From Sipunculus nudus (Eukaryota; Annelida; Sipuncula; Golfingiida; Sipunculidae), in assembly GCA_026874595.1 (NCBI GenBank), contig CM049317.1:72067618-72131617 (forward strand): a stretch of DNA of 64,000 nt, read 5' to 3'. The notes under the pieces were generated by a model that was not told the DNA's origin, ran no database searches, and saw nothing but the letters and a program-made list of their open reading frames with translations. The position numbers and the translations under genes were made by a program. Below, one piece after another: positions 35,681 through 64,000 of this stretch (positions are counted from its first letter, which is position 1; every line of letters begins with the position of its first letter).

Positions 35681-38142
35681 TAAGGATTCGCACAGTGATC
35701 TTGGGTCAACACCTATAATCCCATAAACAAGAGACCAAACCAAATTCTCAATTCACATACTTTCCATAAAAGAACCAAATAAGTTGAAAAAGTTTATTGT
35801 ATCTTTTCTCGGAATACAATGAACCAAAAGTAAGTGACAGCGGCCTAGTTTAATAGTGTTCTACAATTTATTACTATGTACATGTTTATAGATGTAACAG
35901 GATATTTCTCAGGCACGTTATTTCCAAGGTTAATAATACCCTTATCACCCCTCCCTCTCCCTCCCCATAACTTTGGCTGGAAAATCCATGGGTTACTTTG
36001 CCCGGGAAACTTAACTTCAAACAGCCAATGCGTCTCTTACAGCTGAAAATATGAGCAACTTCAATGCATAAAATAAGGTGTACAATATGCGCACACCAAC
36101 CAGTTATACATAACATGACCAACTGCATAATAAAGATCCTCTTAACTCCCCTGGGGCCACAAGGGGTTTTCAGATACAGAAATGTTCCTGTGCACAGGCT
36201 GTGTGATGGGCAGGGTATTCTTATATACCACCTATAGGTGTTTCTTCAGGACCCAACATCTGGCCAAAAAGAACACACATACACCTTAAGCCTATGTGGA
36301 TCCCTTACAAAGCGAGAAGCCAGGGTTTATTGTAAATGAGTTGCTCAGCATCCAGTTATACCGTATGTTGACTATATTTCAATATTGTACGTTGAATATA
36401 TTTTAATTATTTTATGTTCTTCTATAGTAACAATCAAAGTTTTCTGAGAGGTTATGCACTATTACATTGGTAATGAGCGACCATGGGGAAAATACAAACA
36501 TACTGTCCCAGCGAAAATATTGATCATAAATAAACATGGCTGAACAAAACATATTTCTCTTATACAGAGCTGTCCAAACATTTGGTATAAACATTATCTA
36601 CACTAAGGATCTGTTTATAACTTGTAATAAACACACAACTATTTAAATTATTCAGTATATTAAGTTAGCACGCTAAAAAACGTTCCTTTTATTGTACTGT
36701 AACTCCAACCACACAATTTCTTACATTATGCTATATAAATAATTTCAGTTGGGTTATTGATACAAAATAACAACCATATACATCAGTATCACCGCCTGAG
36801 ATAACAGTTTGCCAACAATCAAAGCAAAATAATGATATGACCTGGTATCCTTTTGCAAACAGTGTGAATGATTCTTCCGAAACCTTGCGTCTTAAACTAA
36901 TGTCAGACATGTTCATTATTTCAATGTAACAACGTCAAACTGTAAAGCTTCTATCTGTGACACCAGTATTCATAGTAACATTACTGTACAGCATGTAACA
37001 GCTCTGTTCATAAAGATGGATAGAGGTTTTGTATGTATTCCTGTCAGCTACTTTAAGCCGGAGTATAAGCTATGTCAAAATCACTGACGGGATTCCATTA
37101 ATTTCTTAAGTTTATCAAAACCAAGGTGCAGATGCAGCATACAGTGAACCTGTCTGAAAAACTTTTATAATATAACCATCACTGAGTGAACCAAAAGCAT
37201 TTACATTGATTATAACTGACCTGTCCGATAAGACCACCTGTGAATTTAGACCACTTTTGGCCAGTCTCAGGGATGGTCTTACTTCACAGGTTTGACTGTA
37301 TTTACCTCCCTGAAGAAGGTTCTGTTTCCACCCATGTCAATACGCTGGATCGTTCTGTTTTTGTTTATCCTTCTAATGTTGCCACCATTATAATAAACCC
37401 CAGTCGCCACTTGGCTGTCAGTGTATACACAACGTTCACAGAGGATTTATTTTGGTTGATACCTTAGAAATATTTAGCTAATTTGATTTTGGGTGATCAA
37501 TGAGTTTTGGTTTACAAATCAAAAACATTTAAGTGCTGGCAGTTGCATGCTTTCTAGTTTCCAATATGATGATATATTTTAGAATATTTAAAGTTGCATG
37601 TTTTAGACGAAGGATCCCATGCTGGTCATATCTGTTGATTACAAAGATGTTTTTTCATGAACTGGTTTTACACAATTTGGTCCTTTCATCATGTAATATA
37701 ATCAATTTGTCATGTCCACTGTGAAATTACACCTCCTGTTGTGAGATCTATGAAACAAAAACCTTAAATGTATTTATGATCAACTGGATTCCCACTGCAT
37801 GTTTCAATGGATACCATTGGTATGTGCCCAAAACAATCCAAATGAAAAGGCTACATAACATCAATGTACAAACGAGCACTAAAATTCTAGCTCATACAGT
37901 GAGGTCATGTATCTTTCATATTTATTAACTTACAGAGACTAGCAAGGCTGTTAAATGATTTTTATTATGTGCCTATTTTGTTAATTACAAACTGTGTCAG
38001 GTGATACCTGTTCATCTAGCAACCTTTGCCACTTAGTGCCTCCATCATAAATTGTCACCTATCAGTTATTAATTCAGTCACTCTTTCATTCAGTTCTTCG
38101 TTTACGACACATCTATCCTCTCATTCCATCTGGTTATCCCTG
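35681..38142. other. downstream flank and 3' UTR of PSMD3
   Basis: No further coding exon. On the minus strand the first few hundred bases below 38143 should be 3' UTR. The rest shows no recognised gene. Confidence 0.45.
37921..37926 (-). terminator. candidate PSMD3 polyadenylation signal
   Basis: AATAAA on the minus strand, 217 bases after the PSMD3 stop codon. It is the first canonical hexamer I see in that direction; other TTTATT words on the plus strand lie farther away, so use is not certain. Confidence 0.4.
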
Positions 38143-62670
<24,528 letters not shown>

Positions 62671-62977
62671 TCAATAAGACACAGAGATGATGTTTTCTTC
62701 AATTGTTTGTGTCAAATCAATCGGCCACCGGCATGAGTCGCAAGTCACCAATATGTCCGCCACACCTACCCCGCAGCTAATGATCGTCGTAACGTTAATT
62801 TACAAATTAGCATTTGTCCCCTATCTGATACAAAAAATAATTATCGATTCTTGACCAAGGACATAAAAACCTATTTAGATAATTTTGGTGTACAGCATTT
62901 TATTGGATTCGTATGTAGGTCAAGGTTGTCAGGTTTTGCTTTCAGTGCGGGACTGCTCAGTTGTCAAACAGGTCATC
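62671..62977. promoter_or_regulatory. shared promoter region of PSMD3 and the amphiphysin-like gene
   Basis: 307 bases separate the two divergent start codons; both 5' UTRs and any core promoters must lie here unless non-coding upstream exons exist. There is no TATA box. An ATTGG (inverted CCAAT) lies at 62903-62907, and the + strand start sits in CATGGCGG, resembling the YY1-like element of TATA-less promoters. Confidence 0.65.
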
Positions 62978-63064
62978 ATGGCGGAAGGAGGGAGCGGAGG
63001 CAGCCACCGGAGCGGAGGTTTTGCAAAAGTTTTACAGAAAAGAGTGTTTCGCACAAAAGAAAAG
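62978..63064 (+). CDS. amphiphysin/BIN1-type BAR protein, first coding exon
   Basis: 29 codons from ATG to a clean phase-0 donor (AAAAG|GTAATG). The product begins MAEGGSGG and continues GGFAKVLQKRVFRTKEK, which lines up with the N-terminal amphipathic helix 0 of amphiphysin and BIN1 (pattern A-x-x-V/L-Q-K-x-x-x-R-x-x-E-K). Vertebrate homologues also continue after EK with VLQKLG, expected in the next exon. The family binds and bends membranes through its BAR domain in endocytosis and T-tubule formation. The rest of the gene lies beyond the window. The identification rests on one short exon, but start, motif, donor and phase all agree. Confidence 0.75.
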
Positions 63065-64000
63065 GTAATGGCTTACTATTTTGTATATCTGATAAACGAA
63101 TCATGCAATTGTCATTGCGCAGAGTCGATGTTTAGAAATAGATTATGAAGCCTAACTTTTGGTACGATGCTCTAGTGTTAGCTCGAACTTCGGGTGGGCG
63201 TGTTACTCTGAAAGCTGAATACAGGGGGCTGCACTTGCTGTTCACTGATTGTTTCGTGGATATTGTTATCCTGCGTCTAAATGGCATATACGTTTGTGGA
63301 CAACAATACCTCGTGGAAACTTTGCGATTAGTCTTGAAATAAGGAAAAGTATAATTTGTTAGGAACAGGTTTGATAACATTATTTTTATAAACATACAGA
63401 CTTTAGAAATAGAACTGTTGTCTTGTTAATTAATGTAATAAATTAACTTTTAAATTTGGTACACTTGTAATACTTGTTTTACATCAAATTGATTTTACTT
63501 TACACTCAGTGCCTTGTTATATGTTGTGGATGTTAATGGAGTTATCAGTTATCTTTTTTTACTGACTTGCTTGAACTGTATTTAGCCTGATTCTGTGGTT
63601 GCCCAGAAGAAACACTTGTGTTTTGGGTCCTTAAAAACTAGACACCAAGGGTGACTATAAAATGTTAGATATATCTGATACAACATTTTATAGTCACCTC
63701 CCCATGTATGCACTTTGGTGGGATTCTAACCTCTGTATGATCTGTGTCTATAAAATGGACAAAACCCCTCAGTATCTCATTTTTATTTAAAGACAAAATT
63801 CTGTTATGACGAGCTAATTGCATAAATTCCCTGCTTAATTAAGTCTATAACTCTTATAAAACGGGACAAGTACACAAAACATTGTCGCCGCTACATATAC
63901 ATTCTAACTGCTTCTTTCATCAGAAATACCCAAAACACAGGTGTTTTGAGTGTTTCAAGGACTTGTTCTTTCCCTGGTCTCTGGGATAAAGTGCATGTCT
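63065..64000 (+). other. amphiphysin-like intron 1 (partial)
   Basis: No second exon before the window ends. It contains the inverted-repeat element at 63611-63945. Confidence 0.6.
63611..63945. mobile_element. 335-bp element with 18-bp terminal inverted repeats and internal hairpin
   Basis: AACACTTGTGTTTTGGGT (63611-63628) against ACCCAAAACACAGGTGTT (63928-63945), 17 of 18 paired. Inside lies a hairpin GTGACTATAAAATGTT...AACATTTTATAGTCAC (63651-63697) and a body shared with 61610-61890. No coding frame. Confidence 0.7.

Overview
The window is animal nuclear DNA: AT-rich, with intron-split genes, long introns and many repeats. The repeat types (elements carrying an ACGG microsatellite and tandem cores, a DIRS retrotransposon) and the C-type-lectin gene cluster suggest a mollusc, probably a bivalve. 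That assignment is inference; no rRNA or mitochondrial marker is present.

Positions 1-27,350 hold a small cluster of receptor-like genes with two C-type lectin domains (CTLDs). Gene A (1140-4787, + strand) can be spliced completely by eye: 8 exons, 436 codons, with signal peptide, two CTLDs, stalk, one membrane helix and a tyrosine-containing tail. Gene B (10573-13923, + strand) is a tandem copy with the same exon lengths, but it carries a frameshift, a lost splice acceptor with an in-frame stop, a lost cysteine and a broken tail, so I call it a pseudogene. The 3' flank is duplicated too (about 4.8-9.95 kb against 13.9-18.6 kb). A decayed exon 3 of a further copy lies at the left edge. Gene C (27350-20372, - strand) is an inverted, diverged relative with the same exon layout; its 3' end is unresolved.

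Positions 28-35.7 kb are repeat-rich. Two elements with tandem cores and shared ends (resembling pearl/HINE elements) are followed by a GC-rich DIRS-type tyrosine-recombinase retrotransposon at 31576-35680. It has split inverted terminal repeats and an internal complementary region, and its coding interior is frameshifted and internally deleted.

Positions 38,143-62,670 (- strand) hold PSMD3/Rpn3, a 19S proteasome lid subunit. I could join it across 11 exons into 512 codons with consistent splice phases. Its introns are loaded with repeats: two elements over 4 kb in intron 9 (one interrupted by a 1.5-kb inverted-repeat transposon), a 280-bp tandem array in intron 7, a mariner-like MITE in intron 5 and a hAT-type MITE with an 8-bp target duplication in intron 1.

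At 62,978 on the + strand, head to head with PSMD3, begins the first coding exon of an amphiphysin/BIN1-type BAR protein. The two genes share about 307 bp between start codons, a probable bidirectional promoter.
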